Positions 35,425 to 44,079 of a stretch of 64,000 nt of DNA are shown here, in pieces. Source of the stretch: Dolosigranulum savutiense (GTDB lineage: Bacteria > Bacillota > Bacilli > Lactobacillales > Carnobacteriaceae_A). A program made the position numbers and the translations under genes. Under the pieces are notes generated by a model that had not been told where the DNA came from, searched no databases, and saw only the letters and a program-made list of their open reading frames with translations. Numbering within the stretch: position 1 is the stretch's first letter; each line of letters opens with the position of its first letter. Location: the NCBI RefSeq assembly GCF_039830095.1, contig NZ_CP142435.1, positions 1,178,001-1,242,000 of the forward strand. Direction: 5' to 3'.

Positions 35425-35477
35425 TAAGGTTCCTGTAAGGTTGGTGTAAGGAGGCGTTAAGAAGGAAAAGGTATAGT
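35425..35477 (+). promoter_or_regulatory. Four 11-bp-spaced TAAGG operators and ABC operon promoter
   Basis: TAAGG occurs at 35425, 35436 and 35447, and TAAGA at 35458; every interval is exactly 11 bp, one helical turn, as expected for OmpR-type dimers. TATAGT at 35472-35477 is a good -10, and the last repeats cover the -35 position, where no consensus -35 exists. This is the layout of an activator-dependent promoter. Confidence 0.8.
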
Positions 35478-35534
35478 AGAAATAGATCAGCAAAGGACCT
35501 ATCAAATAAAAGTAAACATAAAAGGATGATTCAC

Positions 35535-36467
35535 ATGCAACATATTATTGAAATTAATTCTCTCAAGAAAACATATAATGGAAAAGTCGCCATAAATGTT
35601 CAAAATATCCATATCAAAAAAGGAGAAATCTATGGCTTCCTAGGGCCAAATGGTGCCGGAAAATCAACAATGATGAAAATATTATTATCATTGGTAAAGC
35701 CAGATGACAGTCACGTGACCATCTTTGGCCAGCAGTTAGGGACGCAGACGGATTATTTAAATAAAATTGGCTCTTTAATCGAAGAACCGTCGTATTATCC
35801 TAATTTAACCGGCTATGAAAATTTGCAACTCATGCAAAAGATCTTAGGGTTTCCAGCGATTAATATTGAACGGACACTTAAGAGGGTTGGATTGTTTGAG
35901 GCAAAGGATAAACTGCTCAAACAGTATTCTTTGGGAATGAAGCAAAGATTAGGGTTGGCACTAGCATTAGTAAAAGATCCAGAAGTCCTTATCTTAGATG
36001 AACCAACGAATGGACTGGATCCATCAGGTGTGCATGAAATAAGAGAACTTATTAAACAGTTATCGAAAGAGCACAACGTTACTATATTGCTGTCCAGTCA
36101 TATCTTATCTGAAATTGAACAAACAGCTGATCGTGTGGGCATCATCAATCATGGTGAGATTATTTATGAGAATGCTATAGAAACAATCGATAAGAAACAG
36201 TGGGTGACAATAAAGGGGGAGTTTTCAGCGCGAGAGGTACTAGAGGATGCTGTGAGACAATTTAGTGAAGACATAAGTATCCAGTCATTCCGTAACGATG
36301 AAGTGACGCTATCAAAGATGAGCCAAGAAATTGCCGGGAAATTGTTAAAACATCTGATATCAGAAGGATTGTTTATTTACGAATTTAAATATGAATCCGA
36401 AAATTTAGAAGCTATTTTCTTAAGACTGACGAAGGGAGAAGCGATCAATGAACAAACTATCAGTTGA
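35535..36467 (+). CDS. ABC transporter ATPase, lantibiotic-immunity (LanF/CprA) type
   Basis: 310-residue ATPase with Walker A GPNGAGKST (37-45), signature SLGMKQRLGLAL and Walker B ILDEPTNGLDPSG. The C-terminal extension of about 90 residues is typical of LanF-type proteins. AAAGG nine bases before ATG 35535 decides the start. The 3' end overlaps the first permease by 20 bases. Regulated, by inference, by the adjacent two-component system. Confidence 0.93.
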   Translation: MQHIIEINSLKKTYNGKVAINVQNIHIKKGEIYGFLGPNGAGKSTMMKILLSLVKPDDSHVTIFGQQLGTQTDYLNKIGSLIEEPSYYPNLTGYENLQLMQKILGFPAINIERTLKRVGLFEAKDKLLKQYSLGMKQRLGLALALVKDPEVLILDEPTNGLDPSGVHEIRELIKQLSKEHNVTILLSSHILSEIEQTADRVGIINHGEIIYENAIETIDKKQWVTIKGEFSAREVLEDAVRQFSEDISIQSFRNDEVTLSKMSQEIAGKLLKHLISEGLFIYEFKYESENLEAIFLRLTKGEAINEQTIS

Positions 36468-37191
36468 GTATTTTAAAGCCAAACGAACCTATTCATATGT
36501 GGGTATAGGAATGATTTATCTATTATTAAGCACGTGGCTATTCATGGCACTTAGGCAGGATGCTCATTTAGAAGCGGGGGAGTTTATCTATACTAGTTTT
36601 ATGATAAGTGGTTTTTTTTCACCTATAGCGATGTCAGTCCTGTGTTCGCGGTTGACAAGTCATGAACACGCTGGGAGCACGTTTAGCTTATTAAAGTCAA
36701 GCGGTCTAACAATCGGGCAAATTTATAAATGGAAAGTATTATATGCCCATCTGATTGCTAGTGGAATGAATGGCTTATTCCTGCTTGGATGCATTATGTT
36801 TAGCTTGTCAAAGGGAGTAGCATTATCTAGTGCGTACTGGCTATACTTCTGGTGTGCCATCGAATTGGTGTCAGGTGTATTCATTGTGATTTATATGAGT
36901 CTATCTTTTTATTTTAGTAATCAAATGATTGTACTGGGCAGTGGATTGTTAGGCACATTTGTGGGATTAATGTCATTTAATATCCCTAGTAATATGCAGT
37001 TATTTATTCCTTGGGCCATGCTGCAAGGGTTAATGCCGATGCAGATGAGTAATCTAGAGGAATCGTTTAATTTCGAGGTGACCGATCTGAACTGGTTGAA
37101 TATCATCATAGTAGCGGGTGTATTGGTAGTGGTTGGAGGGGTTCTACATCAAATAATGATGAAAGGAGACGACAATGAAATTTTTATATAA
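36448..37191 (+). CDS. Lantibiotic-immunity ABC permease 1 (LanE/MutE-like)
   Basis: 247-residue ABC-2 permease with six hydrophobic segments. The N-terminus SVEYFKAKRTYSYVGIG and the GLMSFNIPSNMQLFIPWAM stretch late in the protein resemble MutE/EpiE permeases. It overlaps the ATPase gene upstream and the second permease downstream, showing tight translational coupling. Confidence 0.88.
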   Translation: MNKLSVEYFKAKRTYSYVGIGMIYLLLSTWLFMALRQDAHLEAGEFIYTSFMISGFFSPIAMSVLCSRLTSHEHAGSTFSLLKSSGLTIGQIYKWKVLYAHLIASGMNGLFLLGCIMFSLSKGVALSSAYWLYFWCAIELVSGVFIVIYMSLSFYFSNQMIVLGSGLLGTFVGLMSFNIPSNMQLFIPWAMLQGLMPMQMSNLEESFNFEVTDLNWLNIIIVAGVLVVVGGVLHQIMMKGDDNEIFI

Positions 37192-37924
37192 TGAATGGAA
37201 CAAACAAGATACTAGGATATTAGTCGCCATCGGATTGGTCTTTATAGCAGTTACCTCAATAGTGGCTATCTCTATCACGTTGTCGTATGTCTACGAACTG
37301 CCTCTAGACAGAGGAATGTCATTGTTGTGGGAACAGTTGACGATATGGCATGGCTCTTTATTTTTTCCGATAGTCGTGGGTTTATTTGTTGCCCAAAGTC
37401 TAACTAGTGAAGATGAACGCAAAGGTTGGCAATTTATGAAAGCAAATAATATGTGTGTAGGCCAAACATTACTAGCTAAATTATTATCTATCTTTATTGT
37501 CATTGCGGCACTTCAGGTAGTGGTCTGTATGGTGTTTGTAGGTGCAGTACTTATGATTGATGGGTTATCATTTGCCCACATATCGCTCCTAACATTTATC
37601 CACTGGTTCGCGTTAGGAACTGTGGGAACAGTTGGATTAATAGGGGTACAATCATATATATACATTCGCTTCAGAAACCTCGCAACGGCAGTGGGGATTG
37701 CGACAGCTGGATCTTTTTCGGGATTTGCATTATTTTTTGTTGGAAACTTGGGAGAAGTTATTCGATTGATTTATCCTTATACACAAATGACGGTTGGATT
37801 TAGAACACGCGAATTAACTCCAATGACGCCGACAGAATTATTGGTCTTTATGACTGCCAATATAATCTGGTTCGGCTTGGGAGTCAGGCTATCAATCCAA
37901 CGAATAAAAAAAGAAGCCATATAA
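37175..37924 (+). CDS. Lantibiotic-immunity ABC permease 2 (LanG/MutG-like)
   Basis: 249-residue ABC-2 permease with six hydrophobic segments. GAAAGGAG lies seven bases before its ATG, inside the previous gene. Two non-identical permeases plus one ATPase are the LanFEG or CprABC arrangement, which expels lantibiotics from the membrane. No lantibiotic precursor or modification gene is in the window, so protection against foreign peptides is the simplest reading. Confidence 0.88.
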   Translation: MKFLYNEWNKQDTRILVAIGLVFIAVTSIVAISITLSYVYELPLDRGMSLLWEQLTIWHGSLFFPIVVGLFVAQSLTSEDERKGWQFMKANNMCVGQTLLAKLLSIFIVIAALQVVVCMVFVGAVLMIDGLSFAHISLLTFIHWFALGTVGTVGLIGVQSYIYIRFRNLATAVGIATAGSFSGFALFFVGNLGEVIRLIYPYTQMTVGFRTRELTPMTPTELLVFMTANIIWFGLGVRLSIQRIKKEAI

Positions 37925-37934
37925 TTATTTAAAT

Positions 37935-38373
37935 GTGTACTTCCCAAAAAGTTAGAGTAAATTACTCTAACTTTTTGGGGTCATTTGTGTCCAAAACATA
38001 TTCATACCCGGTTAAATTAAATATGGTCCAAGCATATCTCGATGGTCCATTAGGCTATCATCTGCTCGCTAAAAAATATGATGTATCCAGTGAACAACTT
38101 ATTCAAAACTGGGTCAATCAGTATCAACGTTATGGGGAAGCTGGGCTGAAGCGAAAGAAAACAAAGAAGAAATATACTTTACGTTTCAAGCTCAATGTAT
38201 TAAAATTTAAGCTAGAGACTGGCGCTTCCTATAAAGAGACGGCTAACGCCTTTGGCATAAGCGAACCCTCTATTATAGCGAATTGGAAACGGCTATTTAT
38301 GGAAGGAGGCGTACAAAGTCTAAATAAGCCGATAGGGAGGCCACCAAAGATTGATGCGTGGAGTTTTGATTAA
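37935..38373 (+). mobile_element. IS3-family (IS150 group) remnant with left end
   Basis: The left end begins near TGTACTTCCCAAAAAG at 37935 and contains two 18-base arms (37943-37960 and 37962-37979) around a single base. An orfA-like frame follows, but the orfB integrase frame and the right end are missing. The remnant separates the ABC operon from the PTS island and its hairpin may now serve as the ABC operon terminator. Confidence 0.72.
37987..38373 (+). pseudogene. Truncated IS3-family transposase OrfA
   Basis: 128 codons from GTG 37987. Two helix-turn-helix segments are visible (GYHLLAKKYDVSSEQLIQNW and ANAFGISEPSIIANW), as in IS150-type OrfA, followed by GRPPK. The normal coiled-coil C-terminus and frameshift into the DDE integrase OrfB are absent; the frame ends at DAWSFD where foreign sequence starts. 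Transposition is not possible in cis. Confidence 0.78.
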
Positions 38374-38449
38374 GGCAACAGAAGTATATTTCATTCAAAA
38401 ATTATAGGAAAATTAGTATTACCCAAAACAATGGTATACAGTTCAGTAG

Positions 38450-38478
38450 TTGACATTTTATCTTTATAGCGTTATGAT
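38450..38478 (+). promoter_or_regulatory. Promoter of the GntR regulator
   Basis: TTGACA at 38450-38455 and TATGAT at 38473-38478 have an ideal 17-base spacer. It lies 40 bp upstream of the regulator start codon. Confidence 0.8.
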
Positions 38479-38518
38479 GCTAGTAGTGATTATTTAATAG
38501 TTTTGTGTGGAGGCGAGT

Positions 38519-39238
38519 ATGATAAAGAGTAAAGAACCACTGTATTATCAAATTTATGTAGATATTAGAAAGAAAATACTATCAAATAAATGGAAAGCTC
38601 ATTACAAATTGCCGTCTGAAATTGAATTGTGTAAAATATATGACGTGAGTCGTATAACATTAAGAAAAGCAATAGAAGAGTTAGTTAATGAGAATTTACT
38701 TGAGAAAATTCAAGGTAAGGGAACTTTTGTACTATCCCGAAATGCTATTGAACAAAAGCTTGAAAGTATTTATAGTATCTCTGAAGGTATGGAAAATACA
38801 GGAAAGGATATTAATACAAAAATATTATCTGTGTCAAAAAAACATAGTAGAGATATTAAAACATCAGAGGTCAGTAATTATTTCCCTGGAGAAGTGATAG
38901 AAATATCTAGGTTGCGATTACTAGATGGGAATCCAGTTATGCTAGAGAATAACTATTTTCAATATGACAGATTTAATTTTATGATGGATATAAATTGGGA
39001 TGGTAAAAAGCTCTACAAAACACTTGAAAATGAACATGATGTATATATAGATGAAGTCAATGAATCATTTAAAGCTTGTCGTTTAAAGGCTGAAGAATCT
39101 GACTTATTAGAAACATCCCAAAATATGTTTGGACTTAAAATACGTAGATTGTCTTATTTTGGACAAGATTTAGTAAGTTTTTCTCAAATTGTGTCCAAGA
39201 GTGACTATTTAGAATTTTCGGTAAATTTAACTAGATAA
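38519..39238 (+). CDS. GntR/HutC-family transcriptional regulator
   Basis: 239-residue regulator. The N-terminal winged helix (about 1-70) has LPSEIELCKIYDVSRITLRKA, followed by the wing EKIQGKGTFV; the C-terminal UTRA ligand domain ends in FSQIVSKSDYLEFSVN. TGGAGG is eight bases before ATG 38519. It precedes, in the same direction, a PTS operon whose promoter carries two matching operators, so it probably represses that operon and is induced by a phosphorylated sugar. Confidence 0.93.
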   Translation: MIKSKEPLYYQIYVDIRKKILSNKWKAHYKLPSEIELCKIYDVSRITLRKAIEELVNENLLEKIQGKGTFVLSRNAIEQKLESIYSISEGMENTGKDINTKILSVSKKHSRDIKTSEVSNYFPGEVIEISRLRLLDGNPVMLENNYFQYDRFNFMMDINWDGKKLYKTLENEHDVYIDEVNESFKACRLKAEESDLLETSQNMFGLKIRRLSYFGQDLVSFSQIVSKSDYLEFSVNLTR

Positions 39239-39258
39239 AATTTTGATAGTGCTTTCTC

Positions 39259-39287
39259 TTTACAACATAACATCATGATGTTATAAT
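39259..39287 (+). promoter_or_regulatory. PTS operon promoter with GntR operator 1
   Basis: TTTACA (39259-39264), 17 bases, TATAAT (39282-39287). The palindromic operator AACATCATGATGTTATAAT (39269-39287) fills the spacer and covers the -10, a classic repression geometry. Confidence 0.82.
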
Positions 39288-39342
39288 AAATTTAGAGATG
39301 AGTGATTGAATATAATAAACTCGTCTTTAAATTTCAGGATTA

Positions 39343-39361
39343 AACATCATAACGTTATAAT
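39343..39361 (+). promoter_or_regulatory. GntR operator 2
   Basis: AACATCATAACGTTATAAT differs from operator 1 only in its three central bases and lies 74 bp downstream of it, just before the ribosome site of the first PTS gene. Confidence 0.75.
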
Positions 39362-39382
39362 GATTATCAGAAAGGAGGAAAT

Positions 39383-39832
39383 TTGTTGTCAGTCTCACTA
39401 GTAAAAGAAAAAAATATAAAGATAGAAGTATCATGTTCAAATTGGAAAGAAGTTGCTCAGGAAGTAGGTAATATATTAGTTAAAGACAATATAGTGGAGT
39501 ATGAATATATTGATTTAACAATTCAGTCAATAGTTGAACACGGACCATATGTACTATTGGTACCTGGAATTGCTTTTTATCATACTAATCCTAACAAATA
39601 TGTAAATGAAACGGGATTAAGTTTTATTACATTGGAAAAACCTGTTTATTTTAACGAAGATGAAAAGAAAAAGAAAATCAATTGTGCATTTGCTTTTGCA
39701 GCGGTAGATAGTGATTCTCATTTGGAACTATTAACAAAACTAGCTGATATTTTAAGAGATAAAAATTTAATTAATATATTAAAGAATCATCCTACCAAAG
39801 ATGAAGTAATAGATATTTTTAAAAAAATTTAG
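39383..39832 (+). CDS. PTS EIIA (fructose/ascorbate-type, SgaA-like)
   Basis: 149-residue PTS EIIA-2 domain protein. The phosphorylated His is probably His67 in VPGIAFYH; the block IVEHGPYVLLVPGIAF is family-typical. The gene starts with TTG (39383, or 39386 for better spacing) behind AAAGGAGG. It carries phosphate from HPr to the EIIB at 40681. First gene of the operon. Confidence 0.88.
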   Translation: MLSVSLVKEKNIKIEVSCSNWKEVAQEVGNILVKDNIVEYEYIDLTIQSIVEHGPYVLLVPGIAFYHTNPNKYVNETGLSFITLEKPVYFNEDEKKKKINCAFAFAAVDSDSHLELLTKLADILRDKNLINILKNHPTKDEVIDIFKKI

Positions 39833-39849
39833 AGGAAAGGATAACAAGC

Positions 39850-40581
39850 ATGAAACATTTAGAATATTTTTCAAAAATTAAAGACCAATTAGAGGAACAG
39901 GAAACGGAAAAAAATAATATAGATAAAGCAGCAAAGGCATGTGCAAAATCTATTGCAAATGATCGTGTAGTTCATGTGTTTGGATGTGGACATTCTCAGA
40001 TGTTTGCTATGGAAGTTTTCTATAGAGCAGGCGGAATTGTCCCAGTCAATGCATTATTAATTCCACATCTAGCATTATTTCCAAAAGCAAAATTAAGTAC
40101 ATTCCAGGAAAGAGTTGAAGGTTTTTCTAATCAATATCTAGCACTAGAAGATACAGATCCACAAGATACAATGATTATTATTTCAATCTCTGGTCGCAAT
40201 GCAGCGGTAGTAGATATGGCTTTAGCAGCTAAAGAAATAGGGATGGAAGTAATTGCTTTAACATCAGTAAGTTTTTCTAGTGGAGTTTCTTCTAGACATT
40301 CATCAGGTAAATTATTAAAAGATGTAGCTGATGTTGTAATTGATATTAAATGTGAATTGGGTGATGCTGCTTTAGAAATGGAAGGATTAGAACCAAAATT
40401 CTCAGGCACATCTACAGTATTAGGAATGACAGTTATGGAAAGTATTATGGCAAGGACTGTTGAGATAAGTGTAGAAAATGGAGAAGAAATACCAATTTAT
40501 GTCAGCTCTAACCTAGATAAAGGTGATGAAATTAACAAGAAACATATCGAAAAATATAATAAGTTAATCTCATGCCTATAA
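39850..40581 (+). CDS. SIS-domain phosphosugar-binding protein (UPF0309-like)
   Basis: 243-residue SIS protein. The phosphosugar-binding loops are VFGCGHSQMFAMEVFYRAGG (about 43-62) and IIISISGRNAAVVDMA (about 110-125). The family isomerises or cleaves phosphorylated sugars, often amino sugars. Position between EIIA and EIIB genes suggests it acts on the imported sugar phosphate. No dedicated phosphoglycosidase, kinase or aldolase lies in the operon. Confidence 0.87.
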   Translation: MKHLEYFSKIKDQLEEQETEKNNIDKAAKACAKSIANDRVVHVFGCGHSQMFAMEVFYRAGGIVPVNALLIPHLALFPKAKLSTFQERVEGFSNQYLALEDTDPQDTMIIISISGRNAAVVDMALAAKEIGMEVIALTSVSFSSGVSSRHSSGKLLKDVADVVIDIKCELGDAALEMEGLEPKFSGTSTVLGMTVMESIMARTVEISVENGEEIPIYVSSNLDKGDEINKKHIEKYNKLISCL

Positions 40582-40594
40582 ATAATAGGAATTA

Positions 40595-40640
40595 GATAAA
40601 ATTTTCATAGGAGTAGAAGTACTTCTGTGAAAATTTTATC
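40595..40640 (+). other. Long hairpin between SIS and EIIB genes
   Basis: GATAAAATTTTCA (40595-40607) pairs with TGAAAATTTTATC (40628-40640); an inner palindrome AGAAGTACTTCT closes it, with a seven-base bulge on one side. No T run follows, so RNA processing or stabilisation is more likely than termination. Confidence 0.65.
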
Positions 40641-40680
40641 AAAAAATGTAATCGGTTAAAAAATATGAGGAGGAAATATA

Positions 40681-40956
40681 ATGTTAAAAGTAGTAACAGT
40701 ATGTGGTATGGGAGTAGGAACAAGTTTGATTATGAAGATGACAGTAGAAAAAGCTCTAGAAAGAATAGATGTCAAAGCTAATGTAGAACATTGGGATATG
40801 GGCACTGTCGAGAGTCAAAGTGCTGACTTAATTGTCACTACTCGGGATTTTGAAAAGAATTTTAAAGATAGAGAAGATGTTGTATTTTTAGATAATCCTG
40901 TTGATGAAGAAAGTGCTGAAGAAAAACTAAGAATTTACTTTGAAGAAAGAGAATAA
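40681..40956 (+). CDS. PTS EIIB (SgaB/UlaB-like)
   Basis: 91-residue EIIB. The phosphocysteine is Cys8 in VVTVCGMGVGTSL. GAGGAGG precedes the ATG. It passes phosphate from EIIA to the substrate carried by the EIIC encoded 15 bp downstream. Confidence 0.92.
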   Translation: MLKVVTVCGMGVGTSLIMKMTVEKALERIDVKANVEHWDMGTVESQSADLIVTTRDFEKNFKDREDVVFLDNPVDEESAEEKLRIYFEERE

Positions 40957-40971
40957 TAAGGAGGACTTAAA

Positions 40972-42297
40972 ATGATTGAAGTACTTTTAGAGATCATACA
41001 AACTCCAGCAATTGTTATGGGGATAGTAACTTTAATTGGGTTAGCTGTACAGAAGAAACCAGTTAGTAAAATTTTTTCTGGAACTGTAAAAACAGCACTA
41101 GGGTTACTGATCCTATCATTTGGCGCAGGAATTATTGTTGAAGAAATTGTTCCATTTTCTGAGTTGTTTACTAAAGCATTTAACCTTACAGGTTTTGCTA
41201 CTTCATCTGAGGCAGTTGTTGGAGCAATGCAGAATACTGTTCCAGTAATAGCATCTACTAGTGCGCTAATTATGGCTTTTGGATTTTTAGTTAATATTAT
41301 ATTAGCTAAATTTACACCCTTAAAGTATATTTTTTTAACTGGACATATGATGTGGATATTATCAGTGGCAGTAGCTTTTGTCTTGTATGATTATGGATAT
41401 AATGAAATGACAATTATCGTATTTGGTAGTATTATACAGGGGACTATTATGACCTTATTACCAGCAATTGCGCAACCAATGGTTAGAAAGGTTTTGGGAA
41501 GTGATAATTTTGCCCTTGGCCACTTGACGCTTATTGGGACAGTTGCTTCTGGATATATCGGTGGATTATTCGGAAATAAAGAGCAGGATGCTGAAGAGTT
41601 AGAATTACCCGAATCTTTGGAATTTTTTAAAGATACTTCAATGGCAGTATCAATTATAATGGGGATATTCTATTTAATCATTGTATTAGTTGCTGGTCCA
41701 AATTTAGTTTCAGAATATGCTGGAGAAACAAACTATATATTATTTGGTCTAATGAAGGCACTAGGATTTACTGCAGGAGTACTTGTTTTAATGCAAGGTG
41801 TACGAATGTTTTTAGGAGAGTTGGTTCCAGCTTTTAAAGGAATATCTGATAAACTAGTGGTAGGATCAATTCCAGCGTTAGATGTTCCAGCTTTATTTAC
41901 ATTTGCACCTAAAGCATTAATGCTTGGATTTATTACATCTATTGTCGGTATGTTGGTAGCAATGTTTATTAGTTCTGTTACATTAGGAGTTGTTCCATTG
42001 GTATCAATTATTGGTGCATTTTTTACGGGAGGAATTGCGGGTATATTTGGTAACGCAACAGGTGGAAGAAGAGGGGCCAGTATTTCAGGATTTATGTATG
42101 GGTTCTTCCTAATATATGGGTCATCTTTAGTTTATAAACTATATGATTTTGCAGAGTATGGATCCGCTGGTGTAGGACATGATACAACTGATGTAATGGT
42201 TACATTAGGAATATTCAAATCACCAATTATTGGTATGACTATATTAGTTGTAGTTTTTATATTAATGTCAATATATGAGATAAAGGAAAAGCGATAG
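40972..42297 (+). CDS. PTS EIIC (SgaT/UlaA-like)
   Basis: 441-residue membrane transporter with about ten to eleven helices, of the ascorbate/galactitol superfamily. GKLVP-like and FGNATGGRRGASISGFMYG segments mark the UlaA type. AAGGAGG precedes the ATG. The ascorbate-catabolic genes ulaD-F are absent, so a different sugar acid or oligosaccharide is likely. The hydrophilic insert around ENKEQDAEELELPESLE is a cytoplasmic loop. Confidence 0.9.
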   Translation: MIEVLLEIIQTPAIVMGIVTLIGLAVQKKPVSKIFSGTVKTALGLLILSFGAGIIVEEIVPFSELFTKAFNLTGFATSSEAVVGAMQNTVPVIASTSALIMAFGFLVNIILAKFTPLKYIFLTGHMMWILSVAVAFVLYDYGYNEMTIIVFGSIIQGTIMTLLPAIAQPMVRKVLGSDNFALGHLTLIGTVASGYIGGLFGNKEQDAEELELPESLEFFKDTSMAVSIIMGIFYLIIVLVAGPNLVSEYAGETNYILFGLMKALGFTAGVLVLMQGVRMFLGELVPAFKGISDKLVVGSIPALDVPALFTFAPKALMLGFITSIVGMLVAMFISSVTLGVVPLVSIIGAFFTGGIAGIFGNATGGRRGASISGFMYGFFLIYGSSLVYKLYDFAEYGSAGVGHDTTDVMVTLGIFKSPIIGMTILVVVFILMSIYEIKEKR

Positions 42298-42353
42298 ATT
42301 TTTTAGCAGTAATTAACTAGTTGAGGATAAATATTTATTTAGTAGGAGGAAAT

Positions 42354-43946
42354 ATGAAAACTTCAAAGAAAAAAATATGGACAGGAATATGTGCAGCTAT
42401 ACTATTATTTTCAAATAGTAATCCTTTGGTAGTAAGTGGTGAAACTGATGAAAAACAAGCATTTGGTATACAGAATGATAAAGTAAATCAGTTATATAAT
42501 GGGTGGAAGCTTAAATACGAAGAAAATTTTGAAAATGAATTGTTTATTGATGATCAGCCGTGGATCCATGATGATTATTCTGAAAATAATCAATGGTATG
42601 TTGAGGGAGAGTTAGATGACAACGGAGAATTTTTCCATAAAAAAGGTGGAAAAGACTTTGCTAGACATTTAGATAGTTTTTGGTTAATGAGAAAGAGTGT
42701 ACCTTTTGGAGATAGTAATTGGTTAACAGTAGAACTTGCAGATCGTGATTATAGTAAAACTGGAGAATTAGAGAATCCAGTATCTTTTTCAACTGTAAAT
42801 TTACCTAATGGCAAAAAAGCTGGTAAACTTACTGAACCCCACTACGGGGGAGGAGGATTAATTCGTTCTACTGATCCTTTACCAGCAGAATATCGAATTG
42901 AATACAGATTAAAAACAATTGATTTTGGTGGTATGAGAAATGGGACATTTGAATATGATGGAAAAACAAATGGGATCATCCCAGATGAAACTAAGACAAA
43001 TTTCCCATGGAAAGCAGGAGGGAATTTTGAAGGTCCATCAGAACCAAATAATTCGAACTTTGACAGTATCGAGAATGAAAATGGATTCTATTTTCTGACA
43101 ATTGTAGATTATCATGATCCAGCTCCGCATAATAATGTATTTATTCATACCCATAGAAAGGTAGGCATGGATGCTTATAATGTAAATGGTTTATGGTCAG
43201 ATCAGTATGAAATAGTTGACCCAAGTACTGGAGAATTGTATGGATATAACTCTAAAAAGAGTACCCGTAATGCAATCAATGCGTTATTTATGAATGGGGA
43301 TAAATTTAAAGATCATGATATGCCCTATAATGACTTTTTAATAGAAACTGAAGCTGGTTCTTTTGAAGGAGATATTGTATCGATAGCTGAAATACAGCCA
43401 GAGTTAATGCCTGAAGAAGATTATTTATTTGCTATTGAAAGAAATAAAAATAGTTACACAATGGAAGTAACAGGTAACTTTTTACATGCAGGTTTAGGTA
43501 CATTACGCTATACTAGAGAATTTGAAGAAGACGATAAACCTATATTCCATTACAATAATCGACCCAATCAATATGATGGGAAATATAATCATACTTGGGA
43601 TGATGGAGATTTTCAGATAGAAGACACTTGGCCGGCAGAATCAGCTTATCCAGATTATTTTATTATTGGAGATCCCCACATAACACACTACGAGGGATCA
43701 GCCACCATTAGTGATATAAAATTATATGTTCCGGAAAATGTAGATGTAGATTATCTACAAACTGTGGTGTGGCAATTATATGAATCAAAAAAAATTGGAA
43801 AAGAACAAATGACTTTATTCACCACAAAATTGGAGGACTTACAAAATATAGATGATTTTGTAAGATTTTTGGAACACCAAAAAGAGCACGAGAATATTGA
43901 TGATGAAGTATACCAAAAATTAACGGAAGATATTTCCTTGGGATAA
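42354..43946 (+). CDS. Secreted protein of the PTS island, unclassified
   Basis: 530-residue protein with a typical signal peptide (KTSKKK, hydrophobic core, likely cleavage near VVSG-ETDE around residue 29). The mature part is rich in Trp, Tyr, Gly and Asp, with segments such as [31 protein letters not shown] and [16 protein letters not shown], resembling beta-jelly-roll carbohydrate-active enzymes. A helical tail of about 70 residues ([20 protein letters not shown]) ends it. There is no LPXTG or lipobox. AGGAGG precedes ATG 42354; an upstream start lacks one. Placed last in a PTS operon, it probably releases or binds the sugar taken up. I cannot assign a family. Confidence 0.8.
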   Translation: MKTSKKKIWTGICAAILLFSNSNPLVVSGETDEKQAFGIQNDKVNQLYNGWKLKYEENFENELFIDDQPWIHDDYSENNQWYVEGELDDNGEFFHKKGGKDFARHLDSFWLMRKSVPFGDSNWLTVELADRDYSKTGELENPVSFSTVNLPNGKKAGKLTEPHYGGGGLIRSTDPLPAEYRIEYRLKTIDFGGMRNGTFEYDGKTNGIIPDETKTNFPWKAGGNFEGPSEPNNSNFDSIENENGFYFLTIVDYHDPAPHNNVFIHTHRKVGMDAYNVNGLWSDQYEIVDPSTGELYGYNSKKSTRNAINALFMNGDKFKDHDMPYNDFLIETEAGSFEGDIVSIAEIQPELMPEEDYLFAIERNKNSYTMEVTGNFLHAGLGTLRYTREFEEDDKPIFHYNNRPNQYDGKYNHTWDDGDFQIEDTWPAESAYPDYFIIGDPHITHYEGSATISDIKLYVPENVDVDYLQTVVWQLYESKKIGKEQMTLFTTKLEDLQNIDDFVRFLEHQKEHENIDDEVYQKLTEDISLG

Positions 43947-43948
43947 AA

Positions 43949-43999
43949 TACCGGCTAAAAGAACTTCTCTAAACACGTTTTTAGAGAAGTTCTTGCGGT
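43949..43999 (+). terminator. Terminator of the PTS island
   Basis: AAGAACTTCTCTAAA (43959-43973) pairs with TTTAGAGAAGTTCTT (43980-43994), extended outward by ACCG/CGGT, then TTTT. Confidence 0.75.
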
Positions 44000-44079
44000 T
44001 TTACTATCACTTACCGAACATTAATGCTAAAATAGGGTATATGATTCGTATAATTGAAAAATATAAAAGGGGTGTTCGT

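Noticed and set aside
43949-44079. Purine riboswitch before guaA
   Set aside because: The space holds the PTS island terminator and a short leader; the conserved purine aptamer loops are absent.
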